The notes under the pieces are model-generated. The model ran no database searches. It was not told where the DNA came from and was given only the letters and a program-made list of their open reading frames with translations. From Glandiceps talaboti (lineage: Eukaryota > Hemichordata > Enteropneusta > Spengelidae): a DNA stretch of 64,000 bases. A program made the position numbers and the translations under genes. Below are positions 41,782-54,900 of this stretch, one piece after another; position 1 is the first letter of the stretch, and each line of letters starts with the position of its first letter. The stretch covers positions 35,428,332-35,492,331 of the forward strand of contig NC_135549.1 in NCBI RefSeq assembly GCF_964340395.1. Direction: 5' to 3'.

Positions 41782-41951
41782 ATTGTAGCGTCTTGTTACG
41801 GTTTTGTGGGTTTTTTTCGTCTGTTTTGGTGACTTTTTAAGTTTTAGTGTTTAACCGTTAGATGCGGGTTAAACACTAAAACTTAAAAAGTCACCAAAAC
41901 AGACGGAAAAAAACACAAAACGGCAACAAGACGCTACAATTATTGCAGCTA
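41782..41951 (+). mobile_element. Hairpin MITE core (palindrome, ~75-bp arms)
   Basis: ATTGTAGCGTCTTG ... CAAGACGCTACAATTATTGCAGC pairs almost throughout, with the centre around GTTTAACCGTTAGATGCGGGTTAAAC. The outer 15 bp of the left arm are at 36,313-36,327, beyond the LTR element. Confidence 0.8.
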
Positions 41952-42919
41952 CCAGTGTATGACCTTGCCTTGGCTCGAGTTGTGTCAATAGCACTGTGTG
42001 CACTACATCTTGTGACGCCTTAAAAATGGCAGTCACTGTCAAAAAACAACTCTGATTAAAGCTCTCCCCCTGTGTATTATTCCTTACCCAGGACCTACAC
42101 TGTAACTATTATATACAGATACAGATCCTACAGTCTACACATACACACACGCAACATGCACACACTGTGATATTAAAGTTATCGTTATACTTTATGCACA
42201 TCTAAAACGCGATAGCAATGTATACAGTATTACACCGATAGAATTAATGATATATACAAACGTTTACATGCACGATGTGGCCATGCCTTCAAATCAATTC
42301 ATAAACACATTCGGATTCTTGAAGAGGTACGCCAACGAAGAACATCGAATAAACACACGCGTAAACTTTCGACTATGTCAAGTTGTAACCTTTGACCTGT
42401 AGTCATGTGCGTGCTAACATTTACATGGTCACCTGACTTTCAAAATGTCGTGATAACCACTACATCGGATGGCGAAAGTCTGTGGAGTTTTACACTGGTT
42501 TACAGATATTTACTAGGACTCACGTACCTATACGCATCACAAATTGAAGAAATTGACACTGAAATATTTTACTTTGAGGCGATAAGGGATTTCTCAGTAT
42601 CATACTTATTTATCAAATTTTCGACGCTATGGTATTCGTAAATTATTTTGAGATGTTGCCCTAAGTGATTCCTTTCTTTGAGAAACAACGACATGACTGT
42701 GTAGAAACAGCAAGTACAGTCTCCTGTCAATGTTTTTCATAGAAACAAATATGAAATTGACAAAGTAAGTCATCAAGAAATAACATCGACTAGGGCGACA
42801 AATTCATAAAATAATTATTCAATGATATATATTCAGGGTACACTACTTCTAGGCGTGTTTCCTTTACAATGTCGTCCTAGGGTATATCATCAATAGTTTT
42901 GCTACAATATTAAAAAAAA
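41952..42919. other. Non-coding stretch, no gene recognised
   Basis: Short frames only (78 codons at most). No domain, splice-flanked exon or repeat termini noted. Confidence 0.45.
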
Positions 42920-43707
42920 CAAGTCATTGAGAATGACATAGTCCCCGCTGATCACGCAACAACACTTGTGAACCTAAATCAAACAGACTTAGATATGTTG
43001 GGTCTGCTTGTTGGACATGGAACATGCCTACAACAATAAAGGATTGGACAGGTATGGGGGATCATATCACGATGAAGATGGATATGCACATGTATGTCAT
43101 AGAACACTGTCCTAATACCAACTTTGAATGTGATCTGTTCAAGCATGTCTGAGTTATGGCTTTGGATATTGAAAAATCGCAAACAAAATGGCTGCCAGGC
43201 GGCCATATTGGATCGTATCACAACAACAATGAATATGCACATGTATGTCATAGAACACTGTCCTAATTAATACCAACTTTGAATAAGATCTGTTCAAGCA
43301 TGTCTGAGTTATGGCTTTGGACATGGAAAATTCGCAAACAAATGGTTGCCAGGCAGCCATATTGGATCGTATCACAATGAAAATGGATATGCACATGTAT
43401 GTCATTGAACACTGTCCTAATACCAACTTTGAATGAGATCTATTCAAGCATGTCTGAGTTATGGCTTTAGACAGGGAAAATTTGCAAACAAAATGGCTGC
43501 TAGGCGGCCATATTGGATCGTATCATGAAACAAATTGACGTGCATATGTATGCCATTGTATGTTGACCCTGTACCAAGTTTGAAGAAAATCGGTCCAGGC
43601 ATCTCCAAGAAACAGCTGCGGACGGACGCACGGATGCACGGACACACAGACAGACGGAACCCAATCCATAAGTCCCCGTCCCGGACTTCGTCCGGCGGGG
43701 ACTAATA
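42920..43707 (-). mobile_element. Tandem-core mobile repeat, copy B
   Basis: Reverse orientation to copy A: the hairpin end is at 42,920 (CAAGTCATTGAGAATGACATAG) and the head, GGACTTCGTCCGGCGGGGACTA, is at 43,707. It holds three core units and a diverged one. The short frames in it are repeat translations and not genes. Confidence 0.75.
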
Positions 43708-43794
43708 AACTTTTCCATGCACAATGCCCATAGCAAAAACGAGTGTTCTGCGCGCATGCGTAGAACAAAAAGTCGCGCATTTATTGTGATGTGA

Positions 43795-43930
43795 CATGCT
43801 TGAACAGATCTCATTCAAATTAATATTGGGACAGTGTTCTATGACATACATGTGTTTATCCATTTTCATCATGATACGATCCAATATGGCCGCCTAGCAG
43901 CCATTTTGTTTGTGAATTTTCCATGTGAAG
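43795..43930 (+). repeat. Fragment of the tandem-core repeat
   Basis: One core unit (CATGCTTGAACAGATCTCATTC ... GATCCAATATGGCCGCC ... TTGTTTGTGAATTTTCC) without head or tail, in the opposite orientation to copy B. Confidence 0.7.
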
Positions 43931-45500
43931 GGGTTTAATATTATATGATAATGAAAAATGTTGGAGGACTTTAGAGGAACGTCACTTATGGTTGTTGTAT
44001 AGGAGGTGAAAAGGCTGAAGATTTACACCGACAACTAATTGTGAAATATTTCCCATTCCCATCCCATACTTGCTATATACATAAATAAATAAAAGTCTAA
44101 CAATATTATTTTATTTTATTACTAAATTGCCACTAGCACTGCAGCCCAGTGAAGCTCTCATTTGTCCAGTATTCCGTGAAGCTTTAAGGCAGCAATATTT
44201 GATTGACACCTACAGTAGCGATGACTCAGATTTTCACAAAACCCCTGTGATCTCTACTTACGATTTTTCAAACAGATTGATGTTATTTTTCGGACAGATT
44301 GGTGTGCATTTGACAAAATTGAACATGAACTTAGCGAAGTTTAGTTGTCATAAAATAATGTTGCAAAGTTTAGTGAAAAGAATGTCATTTTTTTCTGACA
44401 TGGAGCGCACTGCACAATACTGACTGTGATGATAGCTGACCTGTTATACGTAATAACTTGAAATTCTCACTTTATTTACCACACAGTTTTGATGGAATTA
44501 AAGACTAATTTTTGTGAAAGCAAATGCTAGGTCAGTCTGTATGTATTACGTGTAATATTTACAGAAAAACGAGGTTAGAAGTCTGTATTTATGTAGGTGT
44601 ACATGGTAAAATGTGCTGGTTTACAAATTGAAATGGTTTTATTGTTGAGTTTTTTCAACATAGTCAGCGATAGCACATCATTTTCCAGAAAAGAATCAGA
44701 AATTGACAAATCTAAACCAACCGATTTTTACAAAACCCCTTTGGTCTCTATTTACGAATTTTCAGATTGGTAGGCATTTGAAAAAGTAGAATGTGAGCAA
44801 AGTTCAGTTGTCATAAAAGAACACGGCCATTGCTTTTCTATGGGAAATCTGACATAGTATTCAGAATTAAATATCAAGTTCGCACTCCTACAATCGCTTG
44901 ATTTCAAAAAAAATTATCTTTGCATTACTTGCGATAACATTTTGAGATTTTGAAGTCATGTGAATCTCTTCTAAAATCGTTGGATTTTGATTTGATTTGA
45001 TCTCAACCGAGAAACTGTGATGTTATTGTTATTGTTATTGTTATTGTTATGTTATATTGTTAAATATAGCAGTTGGCTAAATGATTGTATTTTATTTACT
45101 TATTTTTGTATGCTTTACCATGCTTGCTATAGCATGATGTTATGCAATAAAGAATTGAATTGAATTGTGCCAGCATGCCATAAAGTTGATTTGACCTGTG
45201 CCATGACTTCTGCTACCGTGAAACACTAAGAATATTAATTTATTTATTACAAATTGTACTTTCATGAATAGCCAATAACATGTAATAATATATTAATCCG
45301 AATGCAAAAATGTACCTGAAATTATGAAATGTACAGCATACGTGCGGAGTGCACGTGATATAATGTCATTTCAGGCATGATGGTATTGTTAGATGTTTAT
45401 TTTGTATGCTTTACCATGCTCGCTAAAGCATGATGTTACGCAATAAAGATTGATTGATTGATTGATTGATTGATTTATATGTGCATCTGCGCATAGTAAA
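43931..45500. other. Non-coding DNA with degenerate duplications and retroposon tails
   Basis: A motif ACAAAACCCC...GTCTCTA(C/T)TTACGA occurs near 44,238 and 44,732, suggesting an old duplication. A (TTATTG)n tract lies at 45,020-45,055. Two similar 3' tails, GTATGCTTTACCATGC(T)...GCAATAAAGA followed by AATTG or ATTG repeats, at 45,108-45,168 and 45,407-45,475, look like ends of one retroposon family. No gene. Confidence 0.55.
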
Positions 45501-45503
45501 ACA

Positions 45504-45803
45504 ATGCAAATAAAAGGTCACAACCTTGATGGTGACACAACTGTGAAATCATGGGTAATTTATCAATATTCCCGTAAAAATGAAAGGTATGGAAGGCTAC
45601 TCATCCCTAACTATATCCAGCGGCATTGTGTTTATCATGAAGCAACTAACGGTTTCCTTGAAAGCAACTTTGGATGGATGTTTAGGTACACGGGTACACA
45701 GGTGTCATTGTTGTGTCAAACCGGACCTTATTACTCAAAGACCTACATAATCGACCATTACTACACCACTTATCCATCACGATCATATCATATATTCAAC
45801 TGA
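45504..45803 (+). other. Isolated open frame (99 codons), doubtful
   Basis: An ATG frame of unbiased composition (KSWVIYQYSRKNERYGRLL, YYSKTYIIDHYYTTYPSRSY). No domain, no splice context and no repeat copy seen. It may be a real exon or chance. Confidence 0.25.
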
Positions 45804-45884
45804 AGTGTATGTACTACGTGTGCATATATGTATATGATTTATCGCAATGCAGTTATCTTCAGTAACATAGGTGTTTTTTATTTT

Positions 45885-46001
45885 TAGCACATTTGAACCA
45901 ACTGAGGTTCAGTAGGGCTTAGGGGTTGGAGAGGGAGAGGGAGGGAGAGAGAGAGAGCGAGAACCACCAGACTAATTGCCTTGGTATTTGGTAGGGACTT
46001 A
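45885..46001 (+). repeat. Short dispersed repeat R3, copy 2
   Basis: Matches 4280-4395, with a longer GAGA run. Confidence 0.65.
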
Positions 46002-48150
46002 CGCAATTTTAGGCAATTTGTGTTACAACAGATATCCCCATGTCGTCCAGTCAAAATAAGGTTTTTTAATTTTTAGTGCATCTTGCTCAGAATTTTATGC
46101 TGAACAACATATCAAAAGTCTAGAAAAATCTAAGTGGTGGAACATGGTGAAAATGAGGTTTTTATTAATTAGCATAATTAGCGAGAATACTATAGTCTTA
46201 AAATGCTGTTTTCGCAATAAAACCTGGCAAGTAACATGTCTATGGATAGGTCTAAGGGTGAAAAAGCATACTAGGACCATCATATGATGATTCAACATCT
46301 CATCAGCATAATTAATATGTAAATTATAATTTAAAATTATAATCAGCATATTCAAATTTGATAACATTTCAAAACAAATGTATGCAGGTTATATTTCATT
46401 TGATTTGCAGTACAGTGGGAAATAAATTTAGCTTGCGTGTCATCATCAAACACCTTCCATGTAAAATGTATCAAAGATTCTTAATTAATTAGTAATTAGC
46501 ATAATTAGCATATAGAAGGTTTATCAATCTCCCATGCAAGTAATATGTCTTTGGCAAGGTCTTGAAATGACAAATTACATAGGCTATAATGGACCTTTTA
46601 ATATCATTAAAGACAGTCTGATAACTCACATTTCTGTTTTGCAATTATGCAACAGAAATCAAGGCAATAAATGTTAACAATTGCATCTTGCCTGAACTTC
46701 CACCCTATAGTATAGGTATAATGATCTTTAGGCATCTAACCAACAATGTTGCAAAAGTTACTACTTATATCACTGGATTGTGTACTTCTAATACCAATGT
46801 ATCGCTGTATACCAATGTGTACATATTGTTCTCGCATACCGTACTGATATCAAGTTGTTTAACTTAGGAGGAACACAAGATTAAAGTGCACTTATACTTA
46901 GGGTCGACAAGGACATGAAAGTATTATGGGATGTCCATTCTCCTCATCATTCTCATCACTAAACTAAATAGCCAATCTCTTTCTTATATTGTTCTTTTTT
47001 AACACATTCCCATCTTGAAACTTTCGGATTCAATTCTATAAATATTATTATTAACAGTGCAAAAAGACAAATTAATTAAACACCCCTTTCAACACTGATA
47101 TGGTTTGAAAGTATCATCACCAGTCACTTGTTTGTGTCAATTTACCACAATGACACGACAATCATCTTCCAATTCAATCTGGCCCGCAATCAAACATTTA
47201 TGTAGTGACTCAAATAATTAGTCAAACTTAATGGTTAGCCTAATATAACAGGAATTACATACGGTAAAAATTCTGTTCGAAACAAATGACATGTCAAGAA
47301 GGCTATCGATTTCAGTTGTTTCATTTCAAAAATCCTGTCATAAAATTGAATAACAAAACTTTAAAAGGATTTAAATTCTCACTGATTCTATGGAAACCAA
47401 ATAATTTGCATTCAAAAAACAGGCACTGCATAGTTGATAAGTGCTTAATTCTTGTGCACGTGTTTTACGAGGAATAAGAATTAATGATAAAATAAAAATT
47501 TATGAAATCACCCTCACGAAATGGAATCAAAATTGAATTAAAATTAATCAAATGAAATCTAAACAAATATACCATATATTTTTGTAGAAATTGAAAATAA
47601 AAAGAGGGAAGCTAAAGTACTTCGCAACATTTACCCGCCCCTGATATCCAAACAAAAATATTGATAATTTAAATGTCATGTCGTAAGAATTAGCATTGTC
47701 ATCTGGAATTAGAACAAAGGTTGTGATGATTGTGTAACAATGTAAACACAAACATAGGAAATATGAATAAAGTTTAATAGATGATAAAACTAATAAAAGA
47801 AAAATAAAATAATTATAATAGTCATTATCAGCCAGACTATTAATATTGCAAAGGCGATTTATTGTAACTATATTTCAATTTGCTTACAATTAGCTTTGGT
47901 CTACGTTTCGCCTACGTATCACATGACCCCTTATAGAGTTATACAATCTTGGAAAGCTTAGAAGAGGTCATTTTTAAACACAAAATAGGAGTTAAAAATC
48001 TGTTGAAACGATATCATCAGCATTGTTTGTGCAAGGATTAAGGGACAATCGCATAACATATCCCACAAGCTCAATAAATGAACTTTGTCCATTTAGGACA
48101 ACACATTAAATACTAAATTAGAAATCTAGCACTTTATATCACATAAGTGT
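46002..48150. other. AT-rich non-coding stretch, no gene recognised
   Basis: Only short chance frames on either strand. Several short TAATTAGCATAATTAGC motifs near 46,160 and 46,490 indicate low-level repeats. Confidence 0.45.
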
Positions 48151-48151
48151 G

Positions 48152-48520
48152 GAGTCATGATGGGTGAATGGTTAGCGTGACTGGCTTGGAATCTACAGGT
48201 TGCAGGTTCGAGCCCTGTCGCTGCTTGCTGTTTGTTTCTGAGTGGCTAAAGTCCTTGGGCAAGATTTGAACCACGACTGTGCTTCAGTCAACCCAGCTGT
48301 ATAATTGGGGACCTGGTAGGATGTAGGTTGCAATGTGAAGGCTTTAATCCTATGCGCTTAAATGGCTGCAATGGATTGTATGCTCCCCGGGGAGTTGAGG
48401 AAGACTAAAAAAGGCCGTTGTGCCGTTCTGATCCGAGCCAGGGGTAATAAATTGTAAAGCGCTTTGAGCACGGTGTGGGAAAGCGCTATATAAGAACCGA
48501 ACATTATTATTATTATTATA
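48152..48520 (+). mobile_element. tRNA-derived SINE (core-type), (ATT)n tail
   Basis: The tRNA-like head has an A box (GGTGAATGGTTAGCG) and a B box (GGTTCGAGCCC). The body is about 270 bp and the conserved 3' part is GCGCTTTGAGCACGGTG...AAAGCGCTATATAAGAACC, followed by (ATT)n. This 3' pattern is widespread in animal SINEs. Pol III would transcribe it from the internal boxes. Possible short target repeats ATAAG on both sides. Confidence 0.85.
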
Positions 48521-49662
48521 AGAAGTAAATCTTAATCAACTTATGAACATCGTAGTATAAATATAGAAGCTATCATTGAAGGTGTGATCGTGGAAGTTTT
48601 CGAACTTTGGTTAGAAGTGCATTGACGCCAGACCCACCCCTCCCAAACGAGCAAAATTACTTTATTGAGCTTTTGTGACATTGTGCGATCACCCGTAAAT
48701 AAATTTGGAGCTCCAAAGTTTGTTTGTTTCCCAGAATTCATTGTCTCATTGTACTGAAGGCATCTTCTGAGCAAAATTTGCCAAAGTTTTTGTTAACTAT
48801 ATTTGAGATGTCGCAGTATGCAGAATTAGTGAAAATGACTTTCGAGGTCAAAGATAAAATTAGCTTAATTGTGGTCTTGACATATTCAAATATTAAATTA
48901 ATTTATTTTAAAGACGAAGCGAGATTTACACTCAAATTGACACGTGACTGTGAGATGACTGGTAATGGTACAGAAATAAAAGAAAGAAGATAATAGAGGA
49001 AGGGCCCTCCAAAGAAATTATTAATGACATGTCCTGTATCACCTAAAAGCGTCTTATGTTTCGAAGTGGTAATACATGTAATGTGAAAAACATTGACTAA
49101 TGCTGCCTTTCATGTCATTTCAAAGATGATATCTATATTGTTGTAACATTAAAATAAAAACACAGGTGAATTCAAACAATTCACAGAGTGATGTACTTAC
49201 ACTAGTTAGATTAACTGTATTGGTAAATAGTCGTCTGTAAAATAGTTGTGACACAGATGTCTTCTCATTCAATGAGTGACTTATAGAATGGGGTGGAGGA
49301 TGAAGTAGGTTTAGTTCCATAGGACTTTGAATCCCATAGTACAATGTATTTCAAAGTTCTTACAAAATATTAGAAGTTTAATTGGATGTTTAAAAAGTTA
49401 AATGTGAATTACACCTTGGTGTTGTGATGTCACTGGGGTATGTCTTGACAAAAATACCAAATGCTAGCCTAGTGATAACATATATTAACTATGGTAGATT
49501 CACATAATTTAATGTATGGATCCAATCATAGTACTCAGATTAATCATGTGATGATGACGACTATCCAATGGGTAGCATGTCAATAATCTAGGGAAGTGTT
49601 AGAGAACCTTACTAGTTTTAATTACTTATGTTTTCAAGTGAAATATTAGTTTTGATTTTAAG

Positions 49663-51700
49663 TTCAGGTGGAAAAACAAATCAAGTCTCCTTTCAGTGAA
49701 AAGCTATTGTGCAAGTCTTTGCTGTATGTTGTGAGATTTGACATCCCTCCCTGTGTAACTTGCTGTTTAATAACATTTGATAGCTATAAGATCCAGAATA
49801 TAACAACTCCCTACTCCCAACGATATTACATAGAAACAACTTATAATATTATGCCATATTTTTGCTAAATTAGGTGCATTATTGGTAATACTGACTTGTT
49901 TACCTGTTGCATTTACAGAGTATATTCACAGTGTGATCAACACGACTACGACAGCCTAAACACGTCACTTCTTATTGATTGTCAAGAACAGACCCTGAAA
50001 AAGTACACAGACTATGTGTCAACAGTCGATAACATATTTGAATGCACACCTGAGCTATTTAAAGCAGTTCACAATGCCCGCGACAGGTGATTGGCCAACA
50101 TGGTTGAATTTAAAGCAGTTGGTAGCTCGTTCATCTGACAACATGTCACCACTTGTTGGTTTAGTTCCTGAATTAGGTTCATTTCATATTTATCTTAATT
50201 TTGCTGAGACCTCAGTTATTCTCTATAATTTTTTCTTTGAGAAGTTGTATTCTGATGTCTTCAGGGGCAAACTGGCCAATTGTCCAAAGCCACACAGAGG
50301 GTGTCCCTGGTAATTACAACTGCATACTTTGGATGGACCCTTGTTCATGAAGCCATACTTGACCAGTTTGGCCTTTGCAAAGACATAGAATACACATCCC
50401 TGTTGTATTTGTTGGATACCCTTGTACCTCTTGCATTCTCCCTCTATTATGTCATTTTCCACTCGGGTCATACTGGTCTTTACTTTCAAAGCATGAGATA
50501 TGTTTCATTTCTTTTATATGTTTTCATAGACATCATTATAATCATGCTACTTTGTCTTGGTTGGGTGACATGTTGTTTAAGATGAACAGTTTCCCTGATT
50601 ATCACCATGGTTGGCAAATGCACTTACCCATCATGACTGAGAAGAAAATAGAGATATTCCACAGCCTACTGGCAGCTCACACCAGATATAGTACAGTTGC
50701 AGATGACATTACAAAGGCAGCCAAAAATATCAATCTGCAGGAACCTTCACCAATAGAGAAGTTGTTGAGATACAACCAAACAAAGAAGGGTGATTCTATT
50801 GGTAATATGTGGGTATTGGCAGGAAGGACCGCCAGGTTTATTGTATCATTATTTTAGCAAAACACTGAAAGTAAGTATAATTATGAATTTTTATTATCTC
50901 TGTAGATGTTGATAGTGGTGATGGGATAGTGAAAATTCAACATTGTCCTGTGTATCCTGTGAATTGTTAATCCATAATTCATCAGATATATGTTATCACT
51001 GTTAAATACATACATTTAAAAAAAAATTTCCTACTAAAGTATTTTTGAGTCATTCTGTTTTTTCTGTATTTTTGATTTTATGTTATTTCCAGTTATCAGT
51101 GAATGGAGTCTATTTGAGATGCCACTTCCCACAACATTTGATAACATCATCGACAACAGGTGTCTTCCATTGGGCTATCATTTCCTCTCTAAACAACCTG
51201 ACAGTGAACCAAATCAGAGTTTACAGTAAGTAAGAATTTACATATTAATGACTTATTCTGACGTTTAAAATTGCCATTTACAATGTAACAGAGAAATGAA
51301 CATTGCTAATAAAGAACTGTATCTTGACAGCTTATCTGACATGGTACATAAAATCATGCACAATGTTATCCTGTAATTCAATTTGACTTTCTATGGTTTA
51401 GTTCTGAACAATTTAACTTTGAATCTCCACATACATTTAGTGCAATATTCAATTTGTCTATACTTTTTAACTTATACATTTATTTCTCAAACTGCCTTTC
51501 AGGTGTGACTATATTAACTGTCAGCAACCAAAAGCATCCTCAAAAGCAGAGATAGTGCTTCTTCCATGTGGTCATTGTTATCACCAAGTCTGTTTTAATA
51601 CTTATGTGTATAAGGAAATGGTTGCCTAACTTGTACTCCACACCTTCTTCAAGAAGTTGAAGTATTGGCAACCGCGTTGTTATAAGACAACAATAGGAAA
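49663..51700 (+). pseudogene. 5' part of a decayed multi-exon gene with RING-like motif
   Basis: Exon-like frames flanked by AG/GT: from about 49,664, then about 49,918 (after CATTTACAG), with the main part 50,014-50,870. The main part has WPTWLNLKQLV, GSFHIYLNFAETSVILYNFF, FGWTLVHEAILDQFGLCKD, SLLYLLDTLVPLAFSLYYVI and IRHHYNHATLSWLGDML, spread over three frames by slips near 50,090, 50,275 and 50,510. An exon at ~51,503 (after TTTCAG) has CDYINCQQ, LPCGHCYHQVCF and CLTC, a RING-like Cys/His series with one slip near 51,618. I recall this order from multicopy invertebrate genes of unknown function. The 3' part follows at 51,776-56,857. Confidence 0.6.
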
Positions 51701-51775
51701 ATCAAATGAAAATCCAGATTTTACTCATGATGGCATAAGCCAAGATTCTGGCAATGTTGACTATGAACAACCTAC

Positions 51776-52788
51776 AAATACAGCAGACAGTAACTACTAA
51801 CAGTCATGCACATTCACAAATACAGCAGTCAGTGACTACTATCAGTCATGCACATTCACAAATACAACAGACAGTAACTACTATCAGTCACGCACATTCA
51901 CAAATAGAGCAGACAGTAACTACTATCAGTCATGCACATTCACAAATACAGCAGACAGTAACTACTATCAGTCATGTACATTCAGAAATACAGCAGACAG
52001 TAACTACTATCAGTCTTGCACATTCAGCAGACAGTAACTACTAACAGTCTTGCACATTCACAAATACAGCAGACAGTAACTACTATCAGTCTTGCACATT
52101 CACAAATACAGCAGACAGTAACTACTAACAGTCTTGCACATTCACAAATACAGCAGACAATAACTACTATCAGTCTTGCACATTCAGCAGACAGTAACTA
52201 CTAACAGTCTTGCACATTCACAAATACAGCAGACAGTAACTACTATCAGTCTTGTACATTCACAAATACAGCAGACAGTAACTACTATCAGTCGTGCACA
52301 TTCACAAATACAGCAGACAGTAACTACTATCAGTCGTGCACATTCACAAATACAGCTGACAGTATCTACTATCAGTCATGTACATTCACAAATACAGCAG
52401 ACAGTAACTACTATCAGTCTTGCACATTCACAAATACAGCAGACAGTAACTACTATCAGTCTTGCACATTCACAAATACAGCAGACAGTAACTACTATCA
52501 GTCGTGCACATTCACAAATACAGCAGACAGTAACTACTATCAGTCTTGCACATTCACAAATACAGCAGACAGTAACTACTATCAGTCGTGCACATTCACA
52601 AATACAGCAGACAGTAACTACTATCAGTCGTGCACATTCACAAATACAGCAGACAGTAACTACTATCAGTCATGCACATTCACAAATACAGCAGACAGTA
52701 ACTACTATCAGTCATGCACATTCACAAATACAGCAGACAGTAACTTCTATCAGTCGTGCACATTCACAAATACAGCAGACAGTATTAA
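51776..52788 (+). repeat. 42-bp minisatellite, array 1 (~24 units)
   Basis: Monomer: TACTATCAGTCNTGCACATT then CACAAATACAGCAGACAGTAAC. Since 42 is a multiple of three, two frames are open: one gives NTADSNYYQSCTFT and the other QIQQTVTTISHAHS per unit. The first is in frame with the sequence after the second array and with DSGNVDYEQPT before the first, so it is the likelier original coding frame. Two units lack 10 bp (52,022 and 52,180) and shift the frame. Confidence 0.9.
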
Positions 52789-53732
52789 GGGACCGGACAG
52801 AATTTAGGGCAGGGGGGGGGGGGGCTGGGGAGAAATTATCTCTGACTTGGTTTTTTTCCTGCCCCCCCCCCCATCCACTGTGACCAAAATTTCACAGCCC
52901 CCCCTTTCAAAAGTATAAAAATTTCATGGCCCCCCCCCAAAAAAAAAAAAAAAGAAAAAGAAAAAGAAAAAAGAAAAAAAGTGCACAATATCCTGCCCCC
53001 TACAATAACTAAAAAGAGTACAAATTTTTTTTGTTACTGTAGCACAATTGTAATATTTCTTTTGGTACTACTATTATGTTACTATTTCAGCCCAAACAAC
53101 TTAGTAGTTGTAGAGGAAGTTTTTTAGAAAACAAAACAAAATAAAAGATTTTGACCATACATGTAATCATACACATGTGGTATAATCTTGTTTATTTCCC
53201 AACTAGACACCATAAGTAGTCATCACTTAATACCAAGGCATTTGATGTGGTGGTTTTAACTGTCATTCACTGATACATATACAGAAACACAGACACAGAG
53301 TAAACACACATTCACATGCGTGATTTGTGAAAAACTGTAGTGGGGACATTTGTGGGGAGTATCTAAGGACATCACATCACCTACATAGTGTATTCAAATA
53401 TCTATTTATACTCATAACACAATAACTATCTAATGTCAGACATTTGTGATGTCATGAAGTTCTAGCAAACTAAGGATTTTATGCACACTGAGGTCTGACA
53501 AATATAGCTTTCACTTTCCTACACCAAATGCATTACCAATACACATGTAAATGTAAGACATTTGTGACTTCATGAAAGTGCAAAGAAATTCAGAATGTTG
53601 TGGAATACTTAGATGTAATCAATATGCTTTCAGTTCCAAAACCATACATATTTAAACCTATAGTGCCAGGCATTTGTGACTTCATGATGGGGATAGCAAA
53701 TTCAGAATTGTATTCAATACACTGTACAGTGA

Positions 53733-54101
53733 TCAGATGAGTATTACTCACAGTTTTCTAAACCATTCAAAAAAGTAAAAGTAAGAAGAAGGAAAGAGAA
53801 AAGAACAATTAGTCAAGCAAAAAGACTGTTGTTAACTGTTTTTAGAGAGCAACTTGTGGATAAGGTTGTAGGAAAATACGGCCAGAAGGCAACTACCAAA
53901 GTTAGTGCAAAGTCACTGATGAAAAAACACTTAACACCACGCAGACATCTAAATGCTTTACAATATTTAGTACAGATAGATGCATTTGATGATGCTGAGG
54001 AGGGAAATAGTTTAATTTCACTGGTTTTAGATAGAAAGAAAGACAAGTCTTGCCTCACATCTTCAGACTCTAGTGAGTCTGAGAGTGAAACTCAAGAATA
54101 G
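53733..54101 (+). other. Open frame inside the Harbinger-like element (123 codons)
   Basis: Open from just after a TGA to the stop at 54,101, with a basic start (KVKVRRRKREKRT), a folded-looking middle (EQLVDKVVGKYGQKATTKVS, LTPRRHLNALQYLV) and an acidic Ser-rich end. The composition looks coding. It may be a captured host exon or a remnant of an element protein. No family recognised. Confidence 0.35.
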
Positions 54102-54207
54102 TGTCAAGGAAAGAAATAAAACACCTATCTAAATTAATCTGGCCAGACGTTTTTGTATTTACATTTTTCACCAAAAGGTCACTTTTTAATCACATAAATT
54201 ACAGGTC

Positions 54208-54335
<128 letters not shown>

Positions 54336-54415
54336 TAATATACTAGCATAGGACCTGTAATTTATGATATATATATATATATATAAGAAGAAGGAAAGAG
54401 AAAAGAACAATTAGT

Positions 54416-54452
<37 letters not shown>

Positions 54453-54900
54453 GTATCCTTGATGGTAATTACACACTGAATCTGTTTCCACAGTGCTAAA
54501 ATGTATGTATGTATGTATGTATACATATGTGTGTGTAAGTGTGTGTGTGTGTGTGTGTGTGAACAACTTGGAGTATATAAGAGTAATTCAGGGTGTATCA
54601 AATTAATCTTGAGTAGTGTTTTTATGCTTCACTAAATAGGTACATACAAACGTACACACTTCCATTTTAATACATAAATGAAAGTGTACACATTCAATAT
54701 TATAGGCGATATCAAGTGCTATCTCATGCAATGCTAAATTTTCTAACATATTAATTTTTTTCAATGACAAAATATTTCGCAGCCCCCCCTTTCAAACCAT
54801 GAGAATTTTCATGGCCCCACCTTCAAGCCTCCCATTTTTTTCATGGCCCCCCCAATTTCTCCCCAGGCCCCCCCCCCTGCCGTAAATTCTGTCCGGTCCC

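Noticed and set aside
48541-49344. Short frames downstream of the SINE as exons
   Set aside because: No domain, weak splice context and no continuity with the gene starting near 49,663.
51754-52883. Long frames of QIQQTVTTISHAHS repeats as independent genes, or the array as a CRISPR
   Set aside because: The units are contiguous with no unique spacers, and the competing frame connects to real coding sequence on both sides. This is a minisatellite.
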